A stretch of DNA of 64,000 nt, taken from the NCBI RefSeq assembly GCF_910592395.1, contig NC_088313.1, positions 4,530,501 to 4,594,500 of the forward strand, given 5' to 3'. This DNA is from Lineus longissimus (lineage: Eukaryota > Nemertea > Pilidiophora > Heteronemertea > Lineidae). A program made the translations under genes and the position numbers. A model generated the notes under the pieces. That model searched no databases. It had not been told where the DNA came from and saw nothing but the letters and a program-made list of their open reading frames with translations. Shown one piece after another: positions 49,863 through 61,499 of this stretch. Each line of letters starts with the position of its first letter. Within the stretch, counting starts at the first letter, position 1.

Positions 49863-50919
49863 TATGGGTTAATACCTCTGCCACATTTCACCTTTTCCGT
49901 CCTAAATCATCAATAAATTGTCGCAATTTTAAACAAAACGAGTCCTGAGGAAAAGCTGACTTTGCTCATTATTGGCTCTTTAGACAATATGTTTGCGAGT
50001 TTTACTGAAGGAGGAAACCAGGCAAACCGTAGGAAACCTATGCTGTCCGGCGAAGAGACGACGCTTTCTCCATCATATGAGTACTTGGGAATCAAATTGA
50101 GGGTGCCAATGTTTTCATTGCGCGACTCCGACAGCCGTTAAAAGGCGGCAATTGATTGGTCAGTGAACAGGCATTTAAAATATTATTGATTACCAAATCG
50201 ACGAAAAAACTTTTATTGCTTGTCCTATTCCTCAAAAGCGTTCTTGTTCATTGCCTCTTGATTGAGCGCTTCAGGTTGTAAAATGAAATCACCCGATACG
50301 ATGTTCATGTGGCGAATTGTCGACGCTGAGTTGAGTGGATGTCATTGTGGGTGTGAAGAAAATGTGAAAGGAAACAAAAGAATATAATTATTAAAAATGT
50401 GTGAAAAAATAACGCCTTGTTTTCATTTCTGTTATCTCGGGATATAATGTTGCTATGTCGAACAATGGACTTCTGGTGATGTAAACACTGATGGTAAGCC
50501 TGAATCAAATGCGTTTTTGCCTCAATTTTTGATCAGGAAAAGCGCTGGGATGTCCAGTACATCTTCAAGTGATCCTGGTTTGACCACCCCGGAGAATCGA
50601 AACTCTGAACTTGGAGCGTGCTAAATCCAGGTCCGGAATCATCTCGTATTCCTGAAGGCCGAGTGCCTTGATGGTGTGTCTAGGAACACAATGCCCCTCC
50701 CTTCAAAGAGACGCAATAAAATTCTGATTTAACGTGTGCAGTCAGATCTGGGGATCTTGGAGGGAATATGATAGTTGAAGTTTCACAATTGAGGCTCCAA
50801 TAAGTGTTGTCCATGCTTGTTTTACAATCGTTTTCTTCCTCTCGCCGCCTAATATGGTGCTTGAAATCAGTCCATAGTAGGCCCAGTATCTTTAGATCCA
50901 AATGTATATGTAATAGGCG
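49863..50919. other. No recognised feature
   Basis: AT-rich sequence with short accidental frames on both strands. Nothing supports an exon or mobile element. Confidence 0.4.
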
Positions 50920-51706
50920 TTATCGACCGATTTGCGCTATCGATTGATCGCGCAGCGCCATCTCTGGATCTGTCGTTTGTGCAAACATCGGTCGATGGCT
51001 CAGCGCGATCTATCGATGGGTTGTATAATGGATACTGGGATTGGACAGGAGTGCGTGATGAGGGCCGTGCGTGGGTCTGCATGCGAGATGTGCTCGAGGG
51101 GCGGGGTAATGGGTTAAAGTAGCGCCGCTGATTACTGAACACAGCATTCATTATGTGAGTGAGAAGATATCACTTTAAACAAAGGAGCGCCGCTGATTAC
51201 TGAACACAGCATTCATTATGTGAGTGAGAAGATATCACTTTAAACAAAGGGGTGCCACAGCTGACTGATTACTTAACAAAGCAAAGATATCACGTTAAAA
51301 AAGCTAAAAACGACCTTGCAACTTGCAGTTATCTTCTTCTTTATTCTTGAAATTACCTTTTTTTAATTTTTTTAAAATGCAGCAATTTATATTCATTTCA
51401 TAAGAGTTGCCACGGGCACACAATCAGAATCTTGACTGAAAAGACCTCACATACAATGTAGAATAGGAAGCATGCCATGCAGTTCCGTCTTGTCTCATTT
51501 GCATCGGGGAAGTAATGCCATATCAATACCTCCATCCATGCCGTAGGGGGTAAAGTTGGGGCCAAATTACTCGTGCAATGTCAATACTCGTCAGGAGGAC
51601 CATTGGTCGTTCGCGCAGCTCCATCGATCGATGCTTGCGCTATCTATCGATGCCCGCGCTAATTACCGATCCGTCAGAAAGCGCAGCGCTATCGCTCGAT
51701 GGCGCA
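50920..51706. repeat. ATCGAT/GCGC-rich tracts with a 65-bp tandem duplication
   Basis: Two stretches (50925-51020 and 51595-51706) are crowded with cgatcgat, tatcgat and agcgc motifs. Between them a 65-bp unit starting agcgccgctgattactgaac is repeated in tandem at about 51121-51185 and 51186-51250, with a decayed third copy. The foldback element below is inserted at the end of the second tract. Confidence 0.55.
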
Positions 51707-51714
51707 GATCCACT

Positions 51715-52654
51715 ATGGCAAGCCAAAGCGGAATTTATTCAAGACTTTAGAATTACCATTCAAGAAGTTAAATATAAGTTCAAGAAGGAAATATATGTTC
51801 AAGACTAAAATATGTTCAACCTTGAAGCAAATGTTTTCAACCTTGAATAAAATATGTTCAACCTTGAATAAAATATGTTCAACCTTGAATAAAATATGTC
51901 CAACCTTGAACAAAATATATTCAACCTTGAACAAAATATATTCAAGACTCACGTGACCATATTCAAGACGCACGTGACCACAAAATTGATGACGTAGTTG
52001 CTCATGTTTTGATGCTTTACGGACTTTCCCGAACCCGCGTCCGGACTTTCCCGAACCCATGGTACTTGTGTTGCGTTTCGGAGCTCGAATTGTTCGCACG
52101 AGGTTTTGACACATGGTTGTACACGTACCTAGCCGCCTACACCTGACATGTACTGTAATCCTACACATCATGACATGGATGCCGAGTGAATGTCAGAGTC
52201 GATACATGTTTCACAGGCATATCAGGCAAATTATAGGTTCAAAATGCGCAATGCCTCTCACCTTTGTATCGGATTCTCGTTGTCTTTTGACATGTTTGAG
52301 TGTTTAGGCTATACAGGCAATCAATCATGTCGTGAAACAGAACGCATCAGAAGTACCACAGATTCTACGCTCGACGTCATCAATTTTGTGGTCACGTGCG
52401 TCTTGAATATGGTCACGTGAGTCTTGAATATATTTTGTTCAAGGTTGAATATATTTTGTTCAAGGTTGGACATATTTTATTCAAGGTTGAACATATTTTA
52501 TTCAAGGTTGAACATATTTTATTCAAGGTTGAAAACATTTGATTCAAGGTTGAACATATTTTAGTCTTGAACATATATTTCCTTCTTGAACTTATATTTA
52601 ACTTCTTGAATGGTAATTCGAAAGTCTTAAATAAATTCCGCTTTGGCTTGCCAT
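51715..52654. mobile_element. Foldback element, 940 bp, with 281-bp inverted arms
   Basis: The arms (51715-51995 and 52374-52654) are inverted copies differing at only a few positions by eye. The termini are atggcaagccaaagcggaat and its complement. Each arm carries about six tandem 21-bp units (ttcaaccttgaataaaatatg). It is flanked by an 8-bp near-identical direct repeat, gatccact and aatccact. The loop of about 378 bp has no transposase. The long frames in the arms are repeat translations. Confidence 0.85.
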
Positions 52655-52872
52655 AATCCACTGATAGCGCATAACATATACACATCAATTAAATACATGT
52701 ACTCCCATATTGTGGTATGCCATGGGAGAGTCATTTTCCGGTATGCGAGGACACTTTTGTGAGACTCGGAATTCAGGAATATGAGAAAACTCGGAACATG
52801 GATTTGCTGTGTTACGCCCATCGTTCAAGAATTGCATGCCGACTTATCGGTGGTGAATATCAGTCCTGAAAG

Positions 52873-53729
52873 GCCTGAACTCACTGTCGCCTTTTTTACG
52901 CGGCGTTCGACGTTGCGTTAAAACGCCGCGATTAGCGCCACAAATTGTATCCCTTGAATTCCATAGATGTGCTCCCACTTGGGCGAAGCGACAAAAAACC
53001 TTGTTTTGGACGCGGCGTTCCACGCACTCGGGCAAAAGTACGTTGCAAAATTAACAACCGAAGCGTATAATCGCCGCGAATTATAACATCACCGTGGGGC
53101 CTCGTGATATAAATTGTAAGGTTGACAGAGGTTTAAATTGTGGTATTAAGATAGGCATTTGTCACTGCAGTGCCGCGCCGGTACATGTGTGCAGTTAGGA
53201 ATTGTCTCCCAAACCCATTGGCACCATGTCTTCAGACCTGATAGAGAGATTGATAATTCAAATCGAAAAACATACTTCGATTTATGACAGATCCTTGTCA
53301 GAATATAAAGATGTTGACAAGAAGGAAGGTATCTGAAGAAAAAAATTGCCCACGCTTTCTTTTTCTTTTCGCATACAGGTACGACACCATGATTTCGGCA
53401 AAATCCGAATCCGAGTCAGACATTGGGTGATATGAATAAAGTCTAGCAATTGCTTTTACTTCAGTTTTGTACAGAAAGGCCCAGTGTAAATGTACATGGA
53501 GTTTTAGATAAAAGCATATGCTAGTCTTTATTCATATCACCCATTGTTGCAACACGTCTGTGCCAGCTGTTTGGTATGGAAAGTCTACACCCTTGTCTGC
53601 ACCCTTTCACCGCCAGCGATTATACGCTTCAGTGAGAACAGGTTACGAAATATCTGTCGCAACGTTTTCCGTCGCGTGAAATCGCAGCGCTTTTTCCAAG
53701 GCGTCAAAATGCGACAGTGAGTTCAGGCA
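52873..53729. mobile_element. Element with 17-bp inverted termini, about 857 bp
   Basis: cctgaactcactgtcgc at 52873-52889 is inverted at 53713-53729. The interior near the left end is rich in cgccgcg and gcggcgtt motifs. A 14-bp direct repeat (ttatcggtggtgaa) stands outside both ends at about 52843 and 53825, too distant to be a simple target duplication. The 120-bp MITE copy 2 is nested inside. Confidence 0.5.
53424..53543. mobile_element. 120-bp MITE (family M), copy 2
   Basis: The ends tgggtgatatgaataaagtc and its complement define exactly 120 bp. The core is the reverse complement of copy 1 at 11802-11921 with a few differences. Confidence 0.85.
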
Positions 53730-55480
53730 TTTAGTGTTGTCGCGACATGGACGTGTGGGAAAGGAAGTGAATGCATGGAGACTACCGCTAAGTAACAACC
53801 CTTCCGACGGCCGATCAGGGGGAGTTATCGGTGGTGAAGGATGGATATACGCACAACGACGGTGGGTCGGCATTATATAAATATTGCCCGTCACGGAGTG
53901 TAACATGCCGAATGTCGTCACGCCGGGAGACAGGGCAAAATGTCTACCGGCTGGATCGGGCAACATTGCGAATACCACACTGTCACGTGTGTCAGCCAAT
54001 CATATTCACTGAATCTCACTTGAGGTATGAGATCTGTAACTGTTTCTCCAAGGTGTTAACATTCATGATGAATATTTAGTGGTTTGAAGACCCTGCACTC
54101 AGCACACAGCATCGCTCCTGAAAAGAACAGACAGTTTCATCTTGCAAGACACTCCGAGCCCTCACTACGGATATTTCAAAAGATCGACGCTGTAACGCCC
54201 TGCCTGAGATAACTGGTTTTATCTGCAGACAAGTAATCTATTTGTCACTCATCGCAGTGATAATTGTTGCAGCGACAAAAGTCATCATTTTGCGGAGCAC
54301 ATTGGCCTCTGGACCAGGCCGCCTCTTGCTGTTTTCGAAAGGTGTGCAATAATGTTGTACCACAATTTTGTCCTTGAAATGACATAAAACTGACAACAGA
54401 AGGTTGTATTATAGAAGCTTTATTAGTATAACAAGATATTCTTGATGATTCAGAATTAATTTTGCATCCTATGCGTACCATACTTAATATCGCATCGGTT
54501 CACTCTTCTCTGAGGTTCAAAAACGTCGATAACTAGTATTAAAAGTATTTTGGTAAAAGGACTATCAAATGGATAATGAAGGGGCAATCTAAGTTGAGTT
54601 GAAGCTAAATATCTTTTTCCCAAATTATAGAACATGAATGGATTTCATTTAAAATTTCTTCAGTGCTCCTTTTAGGATTTTGGAGCTGCGCCGCGGTTAC
54701 CAGGAGCTTGTATCTGCTGCAACATCGATGTACTCATGACAACATGAAGATTCTGATTGGAAAATGACCGTCGAGTGGTTAAATCAGAATCACCCGACAC
54801 GTTGTCACTGCTATGTCGCAGGTCGTCGTCATTAAAATTGGTCGTTTGCGGACGACATTTGCCTCTCCGACTTGCAAATACTTTTGAAACACTCCTTTAC
54901 CAACAGCAGATACAATGTATGTCAATATGTATAGAGAATATACAAAAAAAGCACATTTGTGTTATATGTTCATATGTGTAATCCATATTTACAAACCTCA
55001 ATCACTACTATAATGGACGTAGAGCTGAAATAGTTTGTCACACACCTCCTACGTCAGTTCAGATCGGATGACCTCGAAACTTTTCCGGAAAGTCGTGGTT
55101 GATATGGAGATGGTCCTCGCCGGGTTAAATGGGTGAACGTTGCAGTGATCTCGGAGAAATAGCATTTTTGTTCTTTCTATATATGGGCATACTCATTAAG
55201 ATAAGGGGCCATTTCAGCAGGTTTGATTTGCATATGGGGCCATCTATTGAATCAAAAGTGTGGAATTATACAAAAATAAGCCGGGAAAGTATTGGGGCCA
55301 CTATATGTTTAAAGCATTCATCCATCGCCGCAATTTTCCCCCTTTATTTTGGTCGTACTCTTTCACCTTACGTTGTTAATCGCTCTTAATTTTTCGAAGT
55401 ACCGTATGGGAATTCATCACGTGATACACGTCACATAATAACAAACCCGCCTCACCCGACCCAACCACTGGGCGCAAAGT
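53730..55480. other. No gene; scattered duplicated segments
   Basis: The segment about 54895-54990 (atatacaaaaaaagcacatt, then gtgtaatccatatttacaaa) recurs in diverged form at about 56567-56650. Around 54200-54270 it resembles 42165-42210 (ctgcagacaagt, then tcactcat-gcagt). No exon was recognised. Confidence 0.4.
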
Positions 55481-55630
55481 AGCGCACAGCTACCTATATG
55501 AATACACGTGACAAATATAAAATAAAATATAAAATCCCGATTAACATTCTTTACTGCAATAAAAACAGGCTAACCACTGCAGATTAACAAGTAAGTGAGT
55601 GTTCCGCAACGAGTGGAGTCCGTGCGGAAG

Positions 55631-55717
55631 ATGTCGAAAAAACCCTCGGCGAACTACTTCCTCCGTCTGGTGCTGCCACCAACTGTGCTCGCGGCATTTG
55701 TTGTACTAAGTTCGTAA
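55631..55717 (+). CDS. Possible 28-aa membrane peptide or signal-anchor first exon
   Basis: The frame from ATG 55631 reads MSKKPSANYFLRLVLPPTVL and AAFVVLSS before TAA. A basic tail of about 12 residues is followed by about 16 hydrophobic residues, the layout of a type II signal anchor. A donor-like tc|gtaact just before the stop could instead end an exon. AT-rich tataaaat motifs lie about 100 bases upstream. With no partner exon this remains weak. Confidence 0.2.
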   Translation: MSKKPSANYFLRLVLPPTVLAAFVVLSS

Positions 55718-56035
55718 CTTCACGCCATTGCCTCTTCACCATTCGCGAAATAGTTCGTCAAAATGGAGTGGAGTTTGATTTTTCCGGTCACAACCCCTCA
55801 GACCAATCAACCCATATCACCCAGATTGTCCCAATCATCAAAATCAAGACAACATCACAACCCCCAGACATATCGTTTCATTTCACCCAAATTACCCCAA
55901 CCCCACAGTAAGCCAACACCATAAAACAACCCGCGCCACGGGTATTATGCTAGTAGCCTTAATAAACAGCTTGCATTGACAGCAATGACTATTCACAAAA
56001 ACTTCTGCCTCGTCTCTTTCGAGACGTTCTTCACC

Positions 56036-56546
56036 CTGGAGAATGAATTCCCCAGATTACCGAGCATCTTATCAGGTCTTCCAACTCACAGAGCAGACTC
56101 CCCTTGATAGTGCTTGTTGAGGCCTGGGAGAATGGCTGCCTCACAAGAAAAACATCCAAAATGTGCACTCCTTAGTCAATTTTCTAAAATAAACTGTGTC
56201 CATCGGGTGACATGGACAATATGTCATCAATTTCACTAAATTTCGAGGTATAAAATTAACCAGCGGGTCTGCTCTGTAGTGCACGCACAAAATCCATCCA
56301 TGCATATATTTTACAATTTGTTCGCTTGCCATAGGTCAAACCAGCAGTGCATTTTTCTCTTTATGCAAATCATTCCTAAAGAAGCTTACCGCCAGGTGAA
56401 CACAAAAATATTTTGTTGAAAGACCCAACAACGCAGTTTTTCTAACTTGATTAAATAAATTGTCCTTTACCGGGACAGGCAAGCTCGGGCAACTGGAAGG
56501 CCTGATAAGATGCTCGGCAATTTGGGGAATTGATTCTCCAGGGCTG
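56036..56546. mobile_element. Inverted-repeat element, about 0.5 kb
   Basis: ctggagaatgaattccccag at 56036 onward and its diverged complement ending at 56546 form arms of about 57 bp that include ccgagcatcttatcagg. Outside it, an aataaacagctt / tgcattgaca motif appears on both sides (about 55970 and 56660). The right copy runs directly into the duplicated IDE segment. Confidence 0.5.
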
Positions 56547-56701
56547 CCGACAGCAGATATAAGTAAAAGAAACTGAACATGCCAATGCAGAGAATATACC
56601 AAAAAATCACACGTGTAATATAATATTATGTGTAATCCACATTTACAAATCTCAAAAGCTTTAATAAACAGCTTCACATTTATATCTTGCATTGACAACT
56701 A

Positions 56702-57371
56702 ATGACTCGAAGTCTTGAACAGCTGAAGAAGTTTCCTACTCAACATGCCAAATATTACTGGTCAGAAATATCTTCAGAGCAAAACAACTTTACTAGGGGT
56801 GAGCATTCATTTGATTCTTCTTGTTTGAGTGGTTTATATGAAATGAAGTTAGGATACAAAAGTAAGCTGTATAGAGTGCAATTATTCTGAAGAACTTCAG
56901 AATTATTGAAAAGTTAATGTATGCCTGTGTTATTTCAAATGACGTCGAGGTAGAACATCATCGAACTCTCACATAGGTTGATGTTATGGAGTTCTATAAG
57001 GTGAGTAGGTTCCTGACATATTTGTCAAGAATCACGTATTCATTAAAGAAACTACATGGACTACATTATCAGGACATTGGTCATTGAAAGTGTCTTTACA
57101 CTTAAGGCTCTATCATGGCACTTGTAAAAGGGTGATCAGTTTCCAGGCTGTGGTCTTTAGACTTCGGGCTCTATCATGGCGTTTTGGACCACTGTAGGGG
57201 AGTCTATGCAACACGCTGTGTCCGTCGTCGTCGTCGTCATTGTCTGTATCCTGTTTTAAAAACAGTGGCACGATTCTTAACCGCTAGAGCTCTAAACTTA
57301 ACTTTATACACTGGACCCCTCAGGTCAGGTGACCTCAGACAATGAAGTTTGGTCTGATCTGATTCTCGATG
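56702..57371 (+). pseudogene. Broken duplicate of IDE exons 22-23 with intervening intron and downstream repeats
   Basis: About 670 bp aligns co-linearly with about 24925-25703: the 3' half of exon 22, intron 22, exon 23, the 61-bp repeats and the start of the 300-bp repeat. Breaks are visible. The exon 23 acceptor cag is caa (about 56938). The exon 23 codon AAG is TAG (aca tag gtt, about 56974). Exon 22 has gained one extra in-frame codon (AKYYW for AKYW). The intron is retained, so this is a DNA duplication, not a retrocopy. Both edges fall in repeat-rich DNA. Confidence 0.9.
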
Positions 57372-58001
57372 TTTCGGCGGACGAAAAGCCGAACGAAAAA
57401 TATAATTTTATGATAAGTATAAATACCTTGAACGAATACTTGTTGCCAGCTCTACACGTCACTTGACATGATGACGTACCATCAAGGGATGGATTTTTTT
57501 TTCTTGCGATTAGGCGAACCACCAAACCAAACAAGGGCAATACATGTAGTTATATAAGATTGTTTATGATGTTTAAATTTTGGTTCGAAGAACCGTTTAT
57601 TATATGGCACTATAGTGTTGTAAAATGAACGAACTTTAACTTTATACAAGTGCAAGCAATCATAAACTCGATTGCCGAACTATAACTAACGTGATATAAC
57701 GAGATACCAACATAATTCTTTTTGGCTTTTTACTTTTGGAATATTTATTACTTATGGAATATATATTGGATGAACCAAAATGGCTTCTAATACTAAGTAA
57801 TATGCAAGGCCAACTAGCAATTGTCTACCACAGAGAAGGGCGTCCTGGAACGGACAGACTGCGTTGCTCACGCTCAACCATCTGGGATGCACTGTACAGA
57901 GACAGTGCACTACCTGCGTCTTCCTTTGAACCGACGGATCAACTATTGACTATTGAGATTGACGAAAACCTCTCTGGCTGCAAGCAGCTAATGATTTAAT
58001 A
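57372..58001. other. No recognised feature
   Basis: AT-rich sequence. The 87-aa frame at 57736-57999 has no family resemblance and no splice or promoter support. Confidence 0.4.
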
Positions 58002-58706
58002 TGTAAAGTCAAGGACTTGGTGAGCCCCCCTTTAGGTCGGGGGAGCACCCCGAACCCTCCTACGATAGCGTAACGTTTTTACCCAGTACAATGGAGGGGA
58101 AGCCCCCCAAAACCCCCCATGTTGGGACCATCCATAGTTCCTTCCGACACATTTTTGTTTTGGTAATGTAATACATTGTGATTGTCCTTATTCACGGGAA
58201 TCGGGCGTTTCCAGTGATATACGACACAAATGGGTTGTCCTCATGCATTCACTTTGGAAACGCATTTTAAAATAGATGTTACGTCCTGTTAATGGGGCAC
58301 GTCATCATCGCGTACATTGGGAAAAACTCCCTAACGAGACCGGAGCAGCCGGCTGAAAGTAGTTTACTTATTGGCCGCTAGGGTGCAGTATGTCGCTCAC
58401 CCGAATTTTTCACGCAACTTTTGCTAAATAGAGCTAGTTCTAGTTTGTTATTCATTTTGATACTTCAGATTTGGGTAGTAGACCAATATAACTTAGTCGT
58501 CAGTGTGGTTTTAAGCTGGAAAAACGTATTTGTTTTTCTTAAAGTGCCTTTTTTGGACGGTATTTGCGATTGTTTTGTTTATGTCACGTGATCTCGTCGA
58601 CCATGCCGACACAAAATTGAAATAAACCACCCTTTTCTGTCATTATTTAGGACGGATATTTCTCTAATAAAAATAATATTTAAAGTCAAGGACTTGGTGA
58701 GCCCCC
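58002..58706. repeat. Duplicated segment D, copy 1 (uninterrupted)
   Basis: The 27-bp direct repeat taaagtcaaggacttggtga-gcccc occurs at both edges (58002 and 58681). The stretch 58128-58680 is repeated at 58978-60672, where a Harbinger element splits it. The sequence ctccctaacgagaccgg at about 58328-58344 is the empty insertion site. Confidence 0.8.
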
Positions 58707-58977
58707 AGTGGCCTAATTAGCAGGCATACAGGCACCTGCAAGCACATAGAATTAAGGATAAGCAAGGAATAATGTTATAGTAGAGTGATAAACTCAAGGA
58801 ATGGCACTGGGCCACACCAAACATTCACTTAAATAGGTATAAGTATATATATTATGTAATGATTAAAGGTATTAAAGAGCATTAAAACTAGTGTATTGAA
58901 AAAGGCAAGACCAGCTTGTGCTGCCATCTGGAATGGGCAGCACAACTATTAAAGACATTAACCCATTCTCCCACAAT

Positions 58978-60672
58978 CCATCCATAGTTCCTTCCGACAC
59001 ATTTTTGTTTTGGTAATGTAATACATTGTGATTGTCCTTATTCACGGGAATCGGGCGTTTCCAGTGATATACGACACAAATGGGTTGTCCTCATGCATTC
59101 ACTTTGGAAACGCATTTTAAAATAGATGTTACGTCCTGTTAATGGGGCACGTCATCATCGCGTACATTTGGGAAAAACTCCCTAAAGCTGAGCGCACACG
59201 GGCAACAAAATGACACCGAAACTGAAAACATTTGTTTTCAGTTGTTTTCGAAATGTTTTGCGTCTTTGTCGTGTTTGTTTCAATCACCCGCACACGGGAG
59301 ACAAAATGACACGGTCACGTCACAGGTCACGTCAAAAACAAGGGGTAACCATGGTTGTGCCATACGTCACACCCCCGGTCACACCCGCGTATTCCAAGAT
59401 GGCGGCCGCCATGCATAACAACCGCCTGAGACAAGACCACTAATGAATATTCAAGGCCGAGGTCGAGGCCTATCAATTAGACGAGTGCATGTTTTTTACT
59501 CTCAAGTACATATTTGGAGAGGTATTGAAAAAATATTTGCTGTGGCAAGTCTACAGATATAAAGAAATTATTTGATGAAAAAATTAGTTTCGAATTTTGC
59601 TAATTGGGTAATAGGGGGCGTGTTTTGAGTTTTTTCTGCCAGTTGGCTGAAAACAGTGGAAATATCAAAGTCTGTCTAATTTGTCGATTATAAAAAAAAT
59701 TCCGTGGTCAATCACCAATTTCCATCGCACCAGTTACTCGCAAGACTAACCCGTATATCATATCCGAATTTCAGTTTCACTACTTGACGCGTTCTTTGAT
59801 GCGTCGCGGTCAAACATTGACAATTTAACTGCTAAAAGGCTTAAAAAATCAATTGTGGTCTTGTCTCGCCTCACAATTTTAGCATTTCTGCTCGTTCTTC
59901 GTAACCGCCGACGCCGACGGAAAGATAGAACGATATTAATTCATGCAATTCCGATTCTTCATCCACAATTCCGATTCTTCATCCACAATCAACTCCATTT
60001 CGTTTAAAATTGGCGTTGCCATTTTGACCTGCTTGGTTGGTATCACATGACGTTGAACGTCATCGTGATTGGTTAATGACGATGATGACGAAAAAATGTT
60101 TCGTTTCGTTGCAGTCACCCGCAAACGGGCGACGTTTTGACGAAAAACATTTTGACCAGGTCAAAAATATATTGCATGTTTAATATTCGAAAACTGTTTC
60201 AAAAACAAATGTTTTCGAAAAACATTTGCTTTTGTCGCCCGCAGACGGGCAACAAATTGTGAAAAAATATTTGAAAACAAATGTTTTCAATTTTTTTTGT
60301 CATTTTGTCGCCCGTGTGCGCTTAGCTTAACGAGACCGGAGCAGACGCCTGAAAGTAGTTTACTTATTGGCCACTAGGGTGCAGTATGTCGCTCACCCGA
60401 ATTTTTCACGCAACTTTTGCTAAATAGAGCTAGTTCTAGTTTGTGATTCATTTGATACTTCAGATTTGGGTAGTAGACCAATATAACTTAGTCGTCAGTG
60501 TGGTTTTAAGCTGGAAAAACGTATTTGTTTTTCTTAAAGTGCCTTTTTTGGACGGGTGTGTGCGATTGTTTTGTTTATGTCACGTGACCTCGACCATGTC
60601 GACACAAAATTGAAATAAACCACCCTTTTCTATCATTATTTAGGACGGATATTTCTCTAATAAAAATATTAA
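58978..60672. repeat. Duplicated segment D, copy 2 (split by a Harbinger element)
   Basis: 58978-59185 and 60328-60672 together match 58128-58680. The differences are few (for example gccggctg versus gacgcctg), so the duplication is recent. Confidence 0.85.
59186..60327 (+). mobile_element. PIF/Harbinger element, 1142 bp, with TAA target duplication
   Basis: The ends agctgagcgcacacgggc and its near complement form inverted repeats of about 30 bp, continuing acaaaatgaca. TAA flanks both sides (59183-59185 and 60328-60330), and the paralogous empty site has a single TAA (58332-58334). Subterminal caaatgttttc and cgcccg-acgggc motifs repeat near both ends. A short frame near 59845-59947 (ILAFLLVLRNRRRRRK) resembles the hydrophobic, Arg-rich N-terminus of Harbinger transposases. 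Otherwise it is non-coding. Confidence 0.85.
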
Positions 60673-61203
60673 TATAATTGGCCAATTTCTTAGGCATATG
60701 TAGCGAATTCCCATGAAGATTTAAATTAGATGTTCTCGTAACCTGTTACAACTGGTCTGATTTATTAATTCAGCGCTACAACTGGTCTGATTTATTAATT
60801 GAGCGCCATTTTGAAAAACCAAAAAAAATTGTTTGTAGGATATACAATAGTTACTCTCTTTATTTCTCATCATCATTCATTATATACTCCCGCACACACG
60901 TGTATCTTAAGAGCCCCTCCTAAGAGGGGGGCTTATTAATATAATTGGCCAATTTCTTAGGCATATGTAGCGAATTCCCATGAAGATTTAAATTAGATGC
61001 TCTCGTAACCTGTTACAACTGGTCTGATTTATTAATTCAGCGCTACAACTGGTCTGATTTATTAATTGAGCGCCATTTTGAAAAACCAAAAAAAATTGTT
61101 TGTAGGATATACAATAGTTACTCTCTTTATTTCTCACCATCATTCATTATATACTCCCGCACACACGTGTATCTTAAGAGCCCCTCCTAAAGGGGGGCTT
61201 AAA
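60671..61203. repeat. 267-bp tandem duplication with an inner 29-bp duplication
   Basis: 60671-60937 and 60938-61203 are near-identical copies starting aatataattggccaatttct and ending gagcccctcctaa-aggggggctta. Inside each, ctacaactggtctgatttat-taatt occurs twice in a row. No coding capacity. Confidence 0.9.
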
Positions 61204-61499
61204 GGCCATAACTCCAGGTTTTTTGCCATTTTCTGCTGTAAGACGATTTCAAAAGTGTACCTAACACTTTATACAATACAGAAAACCAAATGCAATTAGC
61301 TCCATCCATTTTGAAGATATAGCCAATTATGTGTTTGACAACTTGATTACCTAATCAGGCTAGCAACTGGCTTGTTAGAGCCAGGCGGCGGGTTCAGCAA
61401 AAGTTGTGATGTAGATCAGGTCATCTGTACATGTCATGCAATCATAAAAGCAGGAGGGCCTTAATTAATTATGCACACCTGGAAGTAATGTGTTTCATT

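Noticed and set aside
51699-52688. Frames with repeated CSTLNKI units on both strands
   Set aside because: They are the 21-bp subrepeats of the foldback arms.
57736-57999. 87-aa frame
   Set aside because: No domain, no splice signals, and AT-rich surroundings; probably accidental.
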